Positions 1 to 8,745 are shown, counted from the stretch's first letter. The stretch is 64,000 bases of DNA from Lichenicola sp965198655 (GCA_965198655.1 OZ240668.1:1612001-1676000), one strand, 5' to 3'. Numbers and translations are program-made. The notes: generated by a model from the sequence alone, not told the origin.

Positions 1-472
1 GCGCCGGATGTGCGGATGCCGGTCCCGCGGATCGCGCCGGGCGGCGACCGAGGCCCAGAACCCTGGCGCGGATCTCCTGCGCGAAGCTGGAACGCGTTTC
101 CGCGCTCGGCTTGTGCATGCAGTCGGCCGCTCCCGCCTGGATGGCGCGCATGGCGATGGCGGCCCCTGCGGTGGTCAAGGCCGACGCGACGATGACCCGG
201 ATCCGCGGGTCGATCTTGAGCAGCAGCGGCAAGGCGGTCAGCCCGTCCATCACCGGCATTTCCACGTCGAGCAGCACGATGTCGACCTGCGTGTGCTTGA
301 CGGTTTCCACGGCGATGGCGCCGTTGGCGACGCTTGCGACCACCTCGATATCCGGATCGGCATCCAGGGTGCGCGAGATCAGGGAGCGGATGACGGCCGA
401 GTCGTCGCAGATCATGACCCGAACCGGCCGCAGGGTCGTGGCTGCGGGTGCGGCATCTATGACGCGGATCAA
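1..472 (-). CDS. cheB: CheB chemotaxis methylesterase, N-terminal receiver part (cut by window edge)
   Basis: The reading frame shows a complete response-regulator receiver domain: an acidic pair in MICDDSAVIRSLI, the phosphoacceptor in IVLLDVEMPVMDG, and the alpha4-beta5 region ending in DCMHKPSAET. This is the usual start of CheB, which after phosphorylation by CheA demethylates chemoreceptors. The C-terminal methylesterase lies beyond base 1. I chose a TTG start because the nearest ATG falls inside beta-1 of the receiver. It follows the decayed cheY, so it belongs to the cheA-cheW-cheY-cheB operon read leftward. A receiver with a different output domain cannot be excluded, because only the receiver is visible. 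Confidence 0.8.
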   Translation of the reverse strand, partial: MIRVIDAAPAATTLRPVRVMICDDSAVIRSLISRTLDADPDIEVVASVANGAIAVETVKHTQVDIVLLDVEMPVMDGLTALPLLLKIDPRIRVIVASALTTAGAAIAMRAIQAGAADCMHKPSAETRSSFAQEIRARVLGLGRRPARSAGPASAHPA

Positions 473-475
473 GTT

Positions 476-864
476 CCACCTCCCGTTGGCACGGCCGCAT
501 CGGGGCATCTTGCCGATCGGGATGTCGACGTTGAGCGGCTTCATGATGAACTCCCACGTGCCGGTGTCGATCGCCACGATGATCCGGTCGGAGTCCTTGC
601 TGGTCGTGCAACGATCACCCTAGGGTCGATGCCGAACTCCCCGCGGATCGCCCTGAGGCAGTCGATCCCTTTCACGCGCGGCATGGTCCAGTCGAGCGGC
701 ACCTGGTCGGGGGCGGCAGTCCCGGCGGGCGGCGGACCCTTTGAAATCGTCAGCGGCTTCCACGGCCCGCAGACGGCCTTTCGAAGCGTGCGCCGCGCGA
801 CCGGGCGCACGACGTCGCTGCCCCCGATGATCAGGCATGGCTGATTGGCGCGCGACGTGCTCAC
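476..864 (-). pseudogene. cheY: Decayed CheY response regulator (several frameshifts)
   Basis: A GTG start overlaps the cheW stop (GTGA). The translation begins as a CheY but the acidic pocket reads IIGGSDVV where IIDDSDVV is expected. After about residue 30 the CheY-like reading moves to another frame (AVEAADDFKG), returns for the phosphoacceptor block (LDWTMPRVKGIDCLRAIRG), and near base 610 lacks one T, so that the rest of the family pattern (CTTSKDSDRIIVAIDTG, EFIMKPLNVDI) is again in another frame. There is also no clean stop before cheB. Several independent indels plus loss of Mg-binding acids indicate a true pseudogene rather than one sequencing error; neighbouring cheA, cheW and the cheB receiver are open and normal. 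Confidence 0.75.
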
Positions 865-1346
865 GCGGACAGCGCGAGCAGGCGGTCGATGTCGAGCACC
901 ACCATCAGGCGCTCGGGCAGCCGGAACACGCCGCTGCTGAACTGGCGCCAGGTGGCGGACAGGTTCGGTGGTGTTTCCTCAATCATGTCCATGCGCAGGC
1001 TCAGCACCTCCAGGACCTGATCGATCAGCAGGGCGTACAGCGCACCGTCATGCTCTGCGACCAGCGCCACGCGATCGGCGGCCTCGGACGCCGGTTGCAG
1101 GCCAAGGCGGCAGCGCGTGTCGACGGCGGTGACGATGCGGCCACGCAGGTTGATGTTTCCCGCGATCTCGCAAGGCGCCAGGGGCACACGGACGATCTTG
1201 CTGTTCGTGATGACCTCGCGGACCGCAAGTACCGGAACGCCACAAAGCTGGCCGGCCAAAGTAAGGGTGACAAATCCCTGCTCCTGACGGTCATCCGGCG
1301 GATGCCGGACGTCGTCGGGACGGATCTTGTTCGTGCTGGAGGCCAT
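861..1346 (-). CDS. cheW: Chemotaxis coupling protein CheW
   Basis: This is a 161-residue CheW-type SH3-like protein, of the usual length for the family. Typical stretches are FVTLTLAGQLCGVPVLAVRE near the start, GNINLRGRIVTAVDTR in the middle, and VLDIDRLLAL at the C-terminus. CheW links methyl-accepting receptors to the CheA kinase at the inner membrane. It sits 12 bases after cheA and its stop overlaps the cheY start, so the genes are translationally coupled. Nothing in it looks damaged. Confidence 0.93.
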   Translation of the reverse strand: MASSTNKIRPDDVRHPPDDRQEQGFVTLTLAGQLCGVPVLAVREVITNSKIVRVPLAPCEIAGNINLRGRIVTAVDTRCRLGLQPASEAADRVALVAEHDGALYALLIDQVLEVLSLRMDMIEETPPNLSATWRQFSSGVFRLPERLMVVLDIDRLLALSA

Positions 1347-1358
1347 GGAGCGGTTTCC

Positions 1359-3965
1359 TCAGGCGGCGAGGGGCTGTGAAAGGCACTGCTCGAGGCTGGA
1401 CAGGAGCGTGTCGCGCTCGAACTTCCGTATGGTGTCAGTGAAGCCGGCGGAACGCGCCTCCTGCACCGCGTCGCTGCCGGTCAGCGCCAGCAGCGGCATG
1501 TCGACCCAGGGACCGCCTTCGCGCACCTTGCGGGCGAAGCCGAGCCCGCCGAGCCCCGGCATCTCGATGTCCGACACGACGGCGTCGAAGCTGCGGCCGG
1601 CTTCCCGCATCGCCAGCGCCTTTTCGGCGGAGTCGGCGACGGTCACGTCGTAGCCGGCCGCGGACAGGCTCGGGGCGACCAGTTGACGGAAGAAGCTGCT
1701 GTCGTCGATGACCAGCAGGCGCGGCTTGCGGGCCGCTGCCGCGGTGTTGGCACGAAACCAGTTGCCGGCGGCGCGGGTGAGCCAGAAGGCCGCGTCGATG
1801 ATGTCCGTGGCGCGTTCAGCGATGACCGCGGCACCCAGCACGCCCGGACGGTCGGTGCCGAACTCGACGTGCAGGGTGGTGTTCACCACGTCGAGGATCT
1901 CCTCGACCATCACGCCGACCGGCTTGCCGCCGTTGTCGAACACCAGCACCGGATGAACCGCCTTCCGGTCGCCGTGCAGGGCCAGATGCGGCATGTCGAC
2001 CGTCTCGTTGAGCGGGACGATCGGCATGAGGTCGTTGCGGTACTGCACCACGACGCGGCCGCCGGACACTTCGAGCCGATCGTTGGCGAAGGTTTCCAGC
2101 CGCGAGATGAGCGACAACGGCAGCGCCTTCGGAGCGCCGATGCCGGCGCGGACCAGAAGCATGTCGAGCCGCTGGTCGGCGGTTCCGTCCTCCTCCGCAG
2201 CAGGCCGGGCGGTATCCTTCCGCGCGGCGTCGAGCCCGGCGTGGCGGGCGATGCCGGTCGGATCCAGGATCATGATGACCGCACCGTCCTCCAGGATGGT
2301 GTTGCCGCCGAACAGCGGGATGTGGCGCAGCACGTCGGCGACCGGCTTGACCACGATCTCCTCGGTGTCGAACACCCCGTCCACGATCAGGCCGAGCTGC
2401 GTGGAGCCGATGCCGATCACGGCGACCATGTCGGTACGGACGCCGGCCGCGCCGCCTGGCGGTTCGTCCGGCAACTGCAGCAGCGTGCTGAGACGGATGA
2501 GCGGCAGCAGCCGGTCGCGCAGGCGCAGCACGGCGGACCCATCGATGGTCTCCATCCGGGTGTCGGACTGGGTTCCTGGCAGGACCACCTCGATCACGCT
2601 GGCCTGGGGGATGGCAAAGCGCTCCCCGGCGACGCCGACGATGAGCGCCGAGACGATCGCCAGGGTCAGCGGGATCTTGATGAGGAAGCGGCTTCCCTGA
2701 CCGAACACGCTGTGCAGCTCGATCAGGCCGCCGATCTGCTCGATGTTGGTCTTGACCACGTCCATGCCGACGCCGCGTCCGGACACGGAGGTGACGGCCG
2801 CCGCGGTCGAGAAGCCAGGCTGGAAGATGAAACGGCGGATCTCGTCGTCGCTCATGACGTCGATCTGGGCGCGGGTCGAAAGCCCCTGGGCGATCGCCTT
2901 GTCGGCGATCCGGCGCACGTCGATCCCCCGTCCGTCGTCCTCGATCTCGATCACCACGTGGCCGCCCTCGTGCCGGGCGCTGAGGGTGATGGTGCCGGTC
3001 GGCGGCTTGCCGGCTCGCTGACGCTCCTCGGGTCCCTCCAGCCCGTGATCGGCGCTGTTGCGGATCATGTGGGTCAGCGGGTCCTTGATCAGCTCCAGCA
3101 CCTGCCGGTCGAGCTCGGTTTCGGCACCGTGCATGACCAGATCGACCCGCTTGCCCAGGTCGTGCGCCAGGTCGCGAACCTGCCTCGGCAGTATGTTCCA
3201 CACGTTGCCGATCGGCTGCATGCGCGTCTTCATGACGCCCTCCTGCAGCTCGGTGGTCAGGTGCGACAGGCGCTGCACCGGGCCGGTCAGCTCGGAGTTG
3301 CCGCTGGAGCGAAGCTGCTGCAGGAACTGGTTGCGCGTGAGCACCAGCTCGCTGACCAGGGTCATCAGGGTTTCCAGCACGTCGACCGACACGCGGATGG
3401 TTTGCCCGCGGGCGGCACCCGGCTCCGCCACGTGATCGACCGCAGCGGGTGCGCCGGACGGCACCGAGGAAGCCGGATCCACCGGCTGCGGGACCTGATC
3501 GAGTGCCAGGGTCGGCGTCGGCAGCGGGATCGAGGCCGGTGCGTGACCGAACGTCGCGGGAACGGGAATGGCCGCGCGGCCCTCGGCGAGGGCGATCAAC
3601 TCGGCGATCAGCTCGCCGTCGCTCCCGTCTGGCTCGGCGCCCGTCCGGCTGATGGTGTCGACGATCAGGCGGATGCGGTCGACCGCGGACAGGATCAGGC
3701 CGATGCCGTCGCCGGACACGGACAGGCCGCCGTTGCGCAGCCGGTCGAGCACCGTCTCGCTGGCGTGCGCCACGCGCTCCAGCCGCGGCAGGCCGAGAAA
3801 GCCGCAGGTGCCCTTGATGGTGTGCATCAGGCGGAAGATCAGCGACAGGGTCGGTTGGTCGTCCGGCACCCGTTCCAGGCGCACCACCGCCAGGTCGAGC
3901 TCGGACAGGCTTTCGGTGGTTTCGGTGAGAAATTCAGCCAGGAGGTCGTCCAACCTGCGCTCCAT
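1359..3965 (-). CDS. cheA: Hybrid chemotaxis histidine kinase CheA with C-terminal receiver
   Basis: The protein has 868 residues. Domains in order: HPt with phosphorylatable His48 (FRLMHTIKGTCGFLG), a low-complexity linker, a dimerisation helix pair (about 185-245), an HATPase domain (N-box MIRNSADHG, G1 DDGRGID, G2 GRGVGMD), a CheW-like regulatory domain, a second, more divergent CheW-like segment (about 590-720), and a receiver (about 746-868) with Asp799 in VVSDIEMPG. No separate P2 domain is obvious. Because the downstream cheY is broken, the fused receiver may be the main phosphate acceptor or sink; that is inference. The hybrid layout is typical of alternative Che clusters (type IV pili, biofilm or development) as well as some flagellar ones. 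Confidence 0.93.
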   Translation of the reverse strand: MERRLDDLLAEFLTETTESLSELDLAVVRLERVPDDQPTLSLIFRLMHTIKGTCGFLGLPRLERVAHASETVLDRLRNGGLSVSGDGIGLILSAVDRIRLIVDTISRTGAEPDGSDGELIAELIALAEGRAAIPVPATFGHAPASIPLPTPTLALDQVPQPVDPASSVPSGAPAAVDHVAEPGAARGQTIRVSVDVLETLMTLVSELVLTRNQFLQQLRSSGNSELTGPVQRLSHLTTELQEGVMKTRMQPIGNVWNILPRQVRDLAHDLGKRVDLVMHGAETELDRQVLELIKDPLTHMIRNSADHGLEGPEERQRAGKPPTGTITLSARHEGGHVVIEIEDDGRGIDVRRIADKAIAQGLSTRAQIDVMSDDEIRRFIFQPGFSTAAAVTSVSGRGVGMDVVKTNIEQIGGLIELHSVFGQGSRFLIKIPLTLAIVSALIVGVAGERFAIPQASVIEVVLPGTQSDTRMETIDGSAVLRLRDRLLPLIRLSTLLQLPDEPPGGAAGVRTDMVAVIGIGSTQLGLIVDGVFDTEEIVVKPVADVLRHIPLFGGNTILEDGAVIMILDPTGIARHAGLDAARKDTARPAAEEDGTADQRLDMLLVRAGIGAPKALPLSLISRLETFANDRLEVSGGRVVVQYRNDLMPIVPLNETVDMPHLALHGDRKAVHPVLVFDNGGKPVGVMVEEILDVVNTTLHVEFGTDRPGVLGAAVIAERATDIIDAAFWLTRAAGNWFRANTAAAARKPRLLVIDDSSFFRQLVAPSLSAAGYDVTVADSAEKALAMREAGRSFDAVVSDIEMPGLGGLGFARKVREGGPWVDMPLLALTGSDAVQEARSAGFTDTIRKFERDTLLSSLEQCLSQPLAA

Positions 3966-4042
3966 CGGTCTTGGTCGAGGGCGATGATGCAGGCGAAGAA
4001 GCGAACAAATCCTAAACGCGAACCGTCCGTGCTCAGGAGCGT

Positions 4043-4237
4043 TTGGCGTCAGTGACCGATTCCCGCTCCTCCTGGTCGACGATCGAGCCTGGCCAGTGGG
4101 TCAGGCATCCGGATCGTCCGGAGTGGGGCGAGGGACAGGTCCAGTCGGCGATCGGGTCCCGGATCACGGTCAATTTCGAGCACCAGGGCAAGGTGTTGAT
4201 CAACGCCGCCCTGGTCGAGCTGGACATCGTGCGTTAG
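4043..4237 (+). CDS. DUF3553 small protein
   Basis: A 64-residue protein with the DUF3553 pattern: PGQWVRHPDRPEWGEGQVQS followed by ITVNFEHQGKVLINAALVEL. The fold is probably a small beta barrel related to CarD/Tudor-like domains; its role is unknown. The start could be TTG at 4043 (AGGAG three bases upstream) or GTG at 4052 with a more usual spacing. It lies 57 bases before moaA on the same strand and divergent from cheA, so it may share the moaA transcript. Confidence 0.8.
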   Translation: MASVTDSRSSWSTIEPGQWVRHPDRPEWGEGQVQSAIGSRITVNFEHQGKVLINAALVELDIVR

Positions 4238-4294
4238 GGATCGACCACGGCAGGGTTCCGGCACCATCCCCGGCGCAACGACCCGCAGGACACG

Positions 4295-5308
4295 ATGAAC
4301 GCTCCGCTGATCGATCCTTTCGGCAGGCATATCAGCTACTTGCGGGTTTCCGTCACGGATCGCTGCGACATGCGCTGCGTGTACTGCATGGCGGAGGACA
4401 TGGTGTTCCTGCCGAAGCCGGAGGTGTTGACGCTCGAGGAGCTCGAGCGCCTTTGCCGCGCCTTCATCGACCTGGGAACGCGTCGGATCCGGGTGACCGG
4501 CGGCGAGCCTCTGGTCCGGCGCGGGATCGAGGGGTTCATGCGCTCGCTTGGCGACTGGCTCGGCCGTCCCGACGGGCAGCCCGGCCTCGACGAGCTGACC
4601 ATCACCACCAACGGCAGCCAGCTCGCGCGCTTCGCGCCGCCGCTGCGAAGCGCCGGGGTCAGGCGGGTGAACGTCAGCCTCGACACCCTCGACCCGACGC
4701 GGTTCCGGACCATCACCCGGCTCGGCCGGCTCCAGCAAACCCTGGACGGCATCGAGGCGGCACGCGCGGAAGGGCTGGCGGTGCGCGTCAACATGGTGGC
4801 GATGCAGGGCACGAACGAGGACGAGATCGACTCGATGCTGGCCTGGTGCGGGGAGGTCGGCGCGGATCTATGCCTGATCGAGACCATGCCGATGGGCGAT
4901 ACCGGCGAGGACCGGCTCGACCGTTATCTGCCGCTGTCACTGGTGCGGGCCAGGCTGGAGCGGCGCTGGACGCTGCGCGACACCGCGCACCGCACCGGCG
5001 GTCCCGCCCGCTATGCCCTGGTGGAGGAGACCGGGCAGCGGATCGGCTTCATCACGCCGATGACCCACACCTTCTGCGAGACCTGCAACCGGGTGCGGCT
5101 GAGCTGCACCGGCACGCTCTACATGTGCCTCGGGCAGGACGACGCCGCGGACCTGCGCGGGCCGTTGCGCGACGGAGCGGACCAGCCAGCGCTTATGGCG
5201 GCGATCCGGCAGGCGATCCGGCGCAAGCCGCAGGGCCACGACTTCGTCATCGGCCGACGGGGGGAGACGGGCGGGATAACCCGCCACATGAGCACCACCG
5301 GCGGCTGA
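4295..5308 (+). CDS. moaA: GTP 3',8-cyclase MoaA (molybdenum cofactor step 1)
   Basis: A 337-residue radical SAM enzyme. The N-terminal [4Fe-4S] motif is C24-x3-C28-x2-C31 (RCDMRCVYC), followed by VTGGEPLVRRG. The second cluster motif is near the C-terminus (CETCNRVRLSC and a later Cys in YMCLG), and the chain ends in the double Gly (TTGG) needed for activity. With MoaC it converts GTP to cyclic pyranopterin monophosphate in the cytosol. No other moa genes are in the window. Confidence 0.96.
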   Translation: MNAPLIDPFGRHISYLRVSVTDRCDMRCVYCMAEDMVFLPKPEVLTLEELERLCRAFIDLGTRRIRVTGGEPLVRRGIEGFMRSLGDWLGRPDGQPGLDELTITTNGSQLARFAPPLRSAGVRRVNVSLDTLDPTRFRTITRLGRLQQTLDGIEAARAEGLAVRVNMVAMQGTNEDEIDSMLAWCGEVGADLCLIETMPMGDTGEDRLDRYLPLSLVRARLERRWTLRDTAHRTGGPARYALVEETGQRIGFITPMTHTFCETCNRVRLSCTGTLYMCLGQDDAADLRGPLRDGADQPALMAAIRQAIRRKPQGHDFVIGRRGETGGITRHMSTTGG

Positions 5309-5325
5309 GGACGCCCTCCCCGCCG

Positions 5326-5508
5326 TCAGTAGCCGTGCGGGGTCATCATCGAGGCCGGCGGCACGGCCAGGGCCGGCTTCGCGTCCGGGGACGGTGCGGA
5401 GGCCGGCGCCATCACCGTGCGGCCGTTGCAGCCGCACAGCGACAACCCGGCGGCGAGGCTGGCGACAGCGAGCAGGTGCCGGAACGGGCCGGGCTTAGAA
5501 CGGGTCAT
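5326..5508 (-). CDS. Small putative lipoprotein
   Basis: A 60-residue open frame with a basic N-terminus, a hydrophobic stretch (HLLAVASLAAGLSLCGC) ending in a lipobox-like LSLC, then a Pro/Ala-rich tail. It is read toward moaA (convergent). I do not recognise a family. The export signal and lipobox are the only evidence that it is real, since at this GC content short open frames are common. Confidence 0.5.
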   Translation of the reverse strand: MTRSKPGPFRHLLAVASLAAGLSLCGCNGRTVMAPASAPSPDAKPALAVPPASMMTPHGY

Positions 5509-5542
5509 GACGCGATCCTCAAGAGAAGCGGGCCGAAGCCTT

Positions 5543-5584
5543 TAGAGCATGGTCCGGTCGCTCCGGCTCACCGGTCATGCTTAG
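5543..5584. repeat. Imperfect intergenic palindrome of the TAGAGC type
   Basis: A TAGAGCATG half is followed about 25 bases later by CATGCTTA, with GTCCGGT and ACCGGT between them, so the stretch can form an imperfect hairpin. It lies between the small lipoprotein gene and the end of the methyltransferase gene and resembles the palindromes at 46295-46393. It may act as a dispersed repeat or a transcription barrier; no T-run follows it. Confidence 0.5.
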
Positions 5585-5684
5585 CCTGTTGTTTGGACGT
5601 CTGTCCCCGTCCGGTCGACCGGTCCGGTTCGACCGGACGACGATCTAGCACGGGCGAGGCACCGCCGACATCCGCTGCCGCGCT

Positions 5685-6557
5685 TCAGGACGGGACGTGA
5701 TCCGGCAGTGCGTTGAGCGCGTCCTCCAGGCTGACGCTGAACTGCCCCGGCTTGAGCGGCTTCGGCTGGTCGGGCGAGGGGGCCCAGCCGGTCATCATCG
5801 CCAGGCGCAGGGTCAGGGCGATGCGCCCATCCGCTTCGACCGGAAGGCGGGCCAAGGCGGCCGCGAACAGGGCGCGCGGGGGTGGCCGGCGGTCGCGCAG
5901 GCGGATCGCGTTGTTCTCGCCGGCGGCACGCAGGTCGCGCAGCAGGGCGAGCGGATCGCCGTAGCTGAGCACGATGGCGTCGCCATCCACCACCGGCAGC
6001 GCATAGCCGGCACGCTGCAGCAGGGACGCGCAGTCCCTCAACTCCGGGAACGGCGACACCCGTGGGGACACGCCGCCGGTCAGCTCCGCTTCGGCTTCGA
6101 GCAGCGCTGCGCGCAGGGGCGCCAGGCTCGGCAGGATCGGCAGCGACGCCAGCAGCAGCCCGTCCGGACGCAGCGCCGCGCGGAGCTGGATCAGCGCTCC
6201 GGGAAGGTCGTTGACCCAGTGCAGGGACAGGTTGGCGACCACCAGGTCGAAGCTGCCGGGCGCGAACGGAAGCCATTCCTCGTCGGCGGCGACCGCCAGT
6301 CCGGCCTGGCTGCGAACCATGGCGGCGGACAGGTCGCACGACACCGTGTCGATCCCGCGCGCACGCAGGCGCGGCGCGACCACGCCGCGGCCGCCGACGT
6401 CCAGGGCTCGGCTGAAGGAGCGGGTGACGTCGTCCAGCCGGTCGAGCAGAAGGTCGGCGGCATCGGACAGGATGTCGGACACGGAGGCGACGGTGGCGGC
6501 CGCCCGGTCGCGATGCAGGCGCACGGCCTGCCGGTCGAAGATGAGGCTGTCGTCCAT
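5685..6557 (-). CDS. Class I SAM methyltransferase, BioC/NDUFAF5-like
   Basis: A 290-residue protein beginning DDSLIFDRQAVRLHRDRAAA, typical of alphaproteobacterial relatives of mitochondrial NDUFAF5. The SAM-binding region is ALDVGGRGVVAPRLRARG with acidic loop CDLSAAMV and post-motif ASFDLVVANLSLHWVNDLP-like sequence (positions about 75-155). Family members are annotated either as BioC, which methylates malonyl-ACP, or as complex I assembly hydroxylase/methyltransferase; no bio genes are nearby, so I prefer the general name. It is divergent from comF, 120 bases away. Confidence 0.85.
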   Translation of the reverse strand: MDDSLIFDRQAVRLHRDRAAATVASVSDILSDAADLLLDRLDDVTRSFSRALDVGGRGVVAPRLRARGIDTVSCDLSAAMVRSQAGLAVAADEEWLPFAPGSFDLVVANLSLHWVNDLPGALIQLRAALRPDGLLLASLPILPSLAPLRAALLEAEAELTGGVSPRVSPFPELRDCASLLQRAGYALPVVDGDAIVLSYGDPLALLRDLRAAGENNAIRLRDRRPPPRALFAAALARLPVEADGRIALTLRLAMMTGWAPSPDQPKPLKPGQFSVSLEDALNALPDHVPS

Positions 6558-6677
6558 GAAGCGTCGCTTTCCAGGCCACCTCGCATGTGAGCAGCGGGAG
6601 GACGGATGCCAAGCCTTGCGGCCGCGGGCCAGCCGTGGAAGATCGTTCCACGTCCAGATCGGTCGGACGGTTGGGGG

Positions 6678-7475
6678 ATGGGAATGTCGGTGCTGGCGCG
6701 GCCGATCCGGGTCGGGTTGAGGACTGGGCGCAGCATGCTGGACCTCGTGCTGCCGCCGCATTGTCCGGCCTGCGAGACGATCGTCGACGCGCCGGGCCGG
6801 CTCTGCGTCGGCTGCTTCCAGCGCGCGTCGCTGATCGTGCCGCCCTGTTGCGTGCGCTGCGGCGCGGGCTTCGCCAGCACGGGGTCCGCGGGATCGACCC
6901 TGAGCTGCCCGTCCTGCCTCGATTCGCCGCCGCCCTGGCGGCACGGCCGAGCGGCATTCGCGTATGACGAGTTTTCGCGGCTGCTGGTGCTGCCGCTCAA
7001 GTACGGCGACCGCACGGAAAACGCTGCGGTGCTGGGGCGGCACATGGCACGGGCGGGGCGAACGCTGCTGGAGGAATGCGACCGGCTGGTGCCGGTTCCG
7101 CTGCACCGGCGGCGGCTGTTCTCCCGCCGCTACAACCAGGCGGCGCTGCTGGCGCAGGCGGTCGGGCGGATGTCGGGCCGGGCCGTGATGGTGGATGCGC
7201 TGGCGCGTGTGCGGCAGACCGCGCCGCTGGTCGGGCAGTCGCCCAGCGAGCGCCGTCGCTCCGTCGCGGACGCGATCCGGGTCCGGCCCGGGCGGACGGC
7301 GGCGCTGCGCGGCCTGCGCGTGGTGCTGGTCGACGACGTACTGACGACGGGGGCGACCCTGGGCGCCTGCGCGGAGGTCCTGATCGAAGCCGGCGTGGCC
7401 TCGGTGGACGTGCTGGCGGCAGCGCGCACCGCACGCGACGAGACCGGAGAGGACCGGCAGGAACAGCCGGAGTGA
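6678..7475 (+). CDS. comF: ComF family phosphoribosyltransferase-like protein
   Basis: About 265 residues from the ATG at 6678 (a second ATG is at 6684). The N-terminal part carries zinc-ribbon cysteines (CPAC, CVGC, CVRC, CPSC). The C-terminal part is a PRTase fold with VPVPLHRRRLFSRRYNQA and the PRPP loop VVLVDDVLTTGATLGAC. ComF proteins are linked to DNA uptake in competence and possibly to general DNA or nucleotide metabolism. A longer frame runs upstream to 6606, but it overlaps the intergenic region and lacks family resemblance. It is followed by grxC on the same strand. Confidence 0.88.
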   Translation: MGMSVLARPIRVGLRTGRSMLDLVLPPHCPACETIVDAPGRLCVGCFQRASLIVPPCCVRCGAGFASTGSAGSTLSCPSCLDSPPPWRHGRAAFAYDEFSRLLVLPLKYGDRTENAAVLGRHMARAGRTLLEECDRLVPVPLHRRRLFSRRYNQAALLAQAVGRMSGRAVMVDALARVRQTAPLVGQSPSERRRSVADAIRVRPGRTAALRGLRVVLVDDVLTTGATLGACAEVLIEAGVASVDVLAAARTARDETGEDRQEQPE

Positions 7476-7568
7476 GCTGACCTTCGGGCCTCTTGTCGGC
7501 GCAACGTCCAGGCACGATTTATCTCTAGGTGCCCGGAACCGGTCGGGCCCTTCGGCTGGATGGAGCGG

Positions 7569-7829
7569 ATGGCGGCGATCGAGATCTACACGCAACCGGG
7601 ATGTCCGTATTGCACGCGGGCGCTGTCGCTGTTGTCGAGCAAGGGCGTCGCGTTCCGGGAGATCGACGCGCCGCACGGAACGCCGGAACGGGTGCATGCT
7701 CGGGAGCGGTCCGGTGGCCGTACCAGCGTGCCGCAGATCTTCATCGGCGCGCGCCATGTCGGCGGTTGCGACGACCTGATGGCGCTGAACCGCACGGGTG
7801 AGCTCGACACGCTGCTGCAGGCGGCCTGA
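7569..7829 (+). CDS. grxC: Glutaredoxin 3 (class I, dithiol)
   Basis: An 86-residue thioredoxin-fold protein with the active site CPYC (YTQPGCPYCTRA), the TSVPQIFIG cis-Pro loop and the GSH-binding GGCDDLMAL segment. It reduces protein disulfides and mixed glutathione disulfides in the cytosol. The ATG at 7569 fits the usual family start; another in-frame ATG lies nine bases earlier. comF-grxC-DUF1178 is an arrangement often seen in alphaproteobacteria, and the gene is likely cotranscribed with its neighbours. Confidence 0.93.
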   Translation: MAAIEIYTQPGCPYCTRALSLLSSKGVAFREIDAPHGTPERVHARERSGGRTSVPQIFIGARHVGGCDDLMALNRTGELDTLLQAA

Positions 7830-7863
7830 GCACGGGTTGCTGCCGGGTGGTGCAGGGCGGTCG

Positions 7864-8298
7864 ATGATCCACTACCAACTGCGTTGTGCGCACGGCCACG
7901 AGTTCGAGGGCTGGTTCAAGGACAGCGCGACGTTCGACGCCCAAGCCGGACGAGGGCTGTTAAGCTGTCCACGTTGCGGCAGCCCGGACGTGGCGCGCGG
8001 GCTCATGGCGCCCGCGGTGCGCACGCGTGCGGCCGCGAAGGCGGCGGCGACGCCGGAGATGCCGGCCGCGGCGCTGCCCGACGAGATCCGGGCGGTGCTG
8101 CAGCGGGTCCGGGCCGAGGTGGAGCGAACCTGCGAGGACATGGGCGACCGGTTTGCCGACGAGGCGATCCGGATGAGCAGGGGCGAGGCGGAACGGCGCG
8201 GCATCTACGGGAACGCCAGCGACCAGGATCGCGAAGCGCTGGCCGATGAGGGGGTCGAGGTGATGCGGATCCCCTGGCTGAAGCCCGCGGAGAGTTGA
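7864..8298 (+). CDS. DUF1178 zinc-ribbon-like protein
   Basis: A 144-residue protein starting MIHYQLRCAHGHEFEGWFKD, with a second Cys pair LSCPRCGSPDVARGLMAP, the hallmark of DUF1178. The C-terminus has DRFADEAIRMSRGEAERRGI and IPWLKP, both family-typical. The four cysteines suggest one bound zinc. Function is unknown. It follows grxC by 34 bases, and its stop overlaps the start region of the next gene. Confidence 0.9.
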   Translation: MIHYQLRCAHGHEFEGWFKDSATFDAQAGRGLLSCPRCGSPDVARGLMAPAVRTRAAAKAAATPEMPAAALPDEIRAVLQRVRAEVERTCEDMGDRFADEAIRMSRGEAERRGIYGNASDQDREALADEGVEVMRIPWLKPAES

Positions 8299-8300
8299 GC

Positions 8301-8738
8301 ATGCGCCGGCTCGCCGTCCTGGCGGCGTTTCTGGTGGCGGCACTGGCCGAGGCGCTGGCGGACCCGGCGCCGAGCGTGCTAGGGCGCTGGATGACCCCTG
8401 GACGGGACGGCGTGTTCCAGATCGAACGCTGCGAAGCCGGGCTGTGCGGCTGGCTGGTGGGCATGCGCTACAACGGGTCGATGCCGCTCGACGTGTATCG
8501 CCGGCCGCAATGCGGGCTGATGCTGCTGAGCGGCTTCCGCCCCGCCGACGAGGCCGGCCGTTGGCACGGCTCCATTCTCGATCCCGACAGCGGACGTTCC
8601 TACCAGGCGACCATCTGGTCGCCGGTGCCGGACGTGCTGAAGCTGCGCGGCTACCTGCTGCTGCCGATCCTGGGCCAGACGCAGGACTGGCGGCGCTATG
8701 GCGGTTCCATCGGGCCAGCCTGCAAGCTGCCGGGCTGA
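8301..8738 (+). CDS. DUF2147 exported protein
   Basis: About 145 residues with an N-terminal signal peptide (RRLAVLAAFLVAALAEALA, cleavage probably after ALA). The mature part matches DUF2147: GRWMTPGRDGVFQIERC, LCGWLVGMRYN, YQATIWSPVPDVLKLRGYLL and a C-terminal Trp-Arg stretch. The family is a small periplasmic lipocalin-like fold of unknown role. The ATG at 8301 lies directly after the DUF1178 stop, so the two are translationally coupled. Confidence 0.85.
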   Translation: MRRLAVLAAFLVAALAEALADPAPSVLGRWMTPGRDGVFQIERCEAGLCGWLVGMRYNGSMPLDVYRRPQCGLMLLSGFRPADEAGRWHGSILDPDSGRSYQATIWSPVPDVLKLRGYLLLPILGQTQDWRRYGGSIGPACKLPG

Positions 8739-8745
8739 GCGCGGG

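Noticed and set aside
1683..4055. A 790-residue open frame on the plus strand across cheA
   Set aside because: It is the antisense of cheA: composition is Asp/Gln/His/Arg-rich and there is no family resemblance, a common artefact at this GC content.
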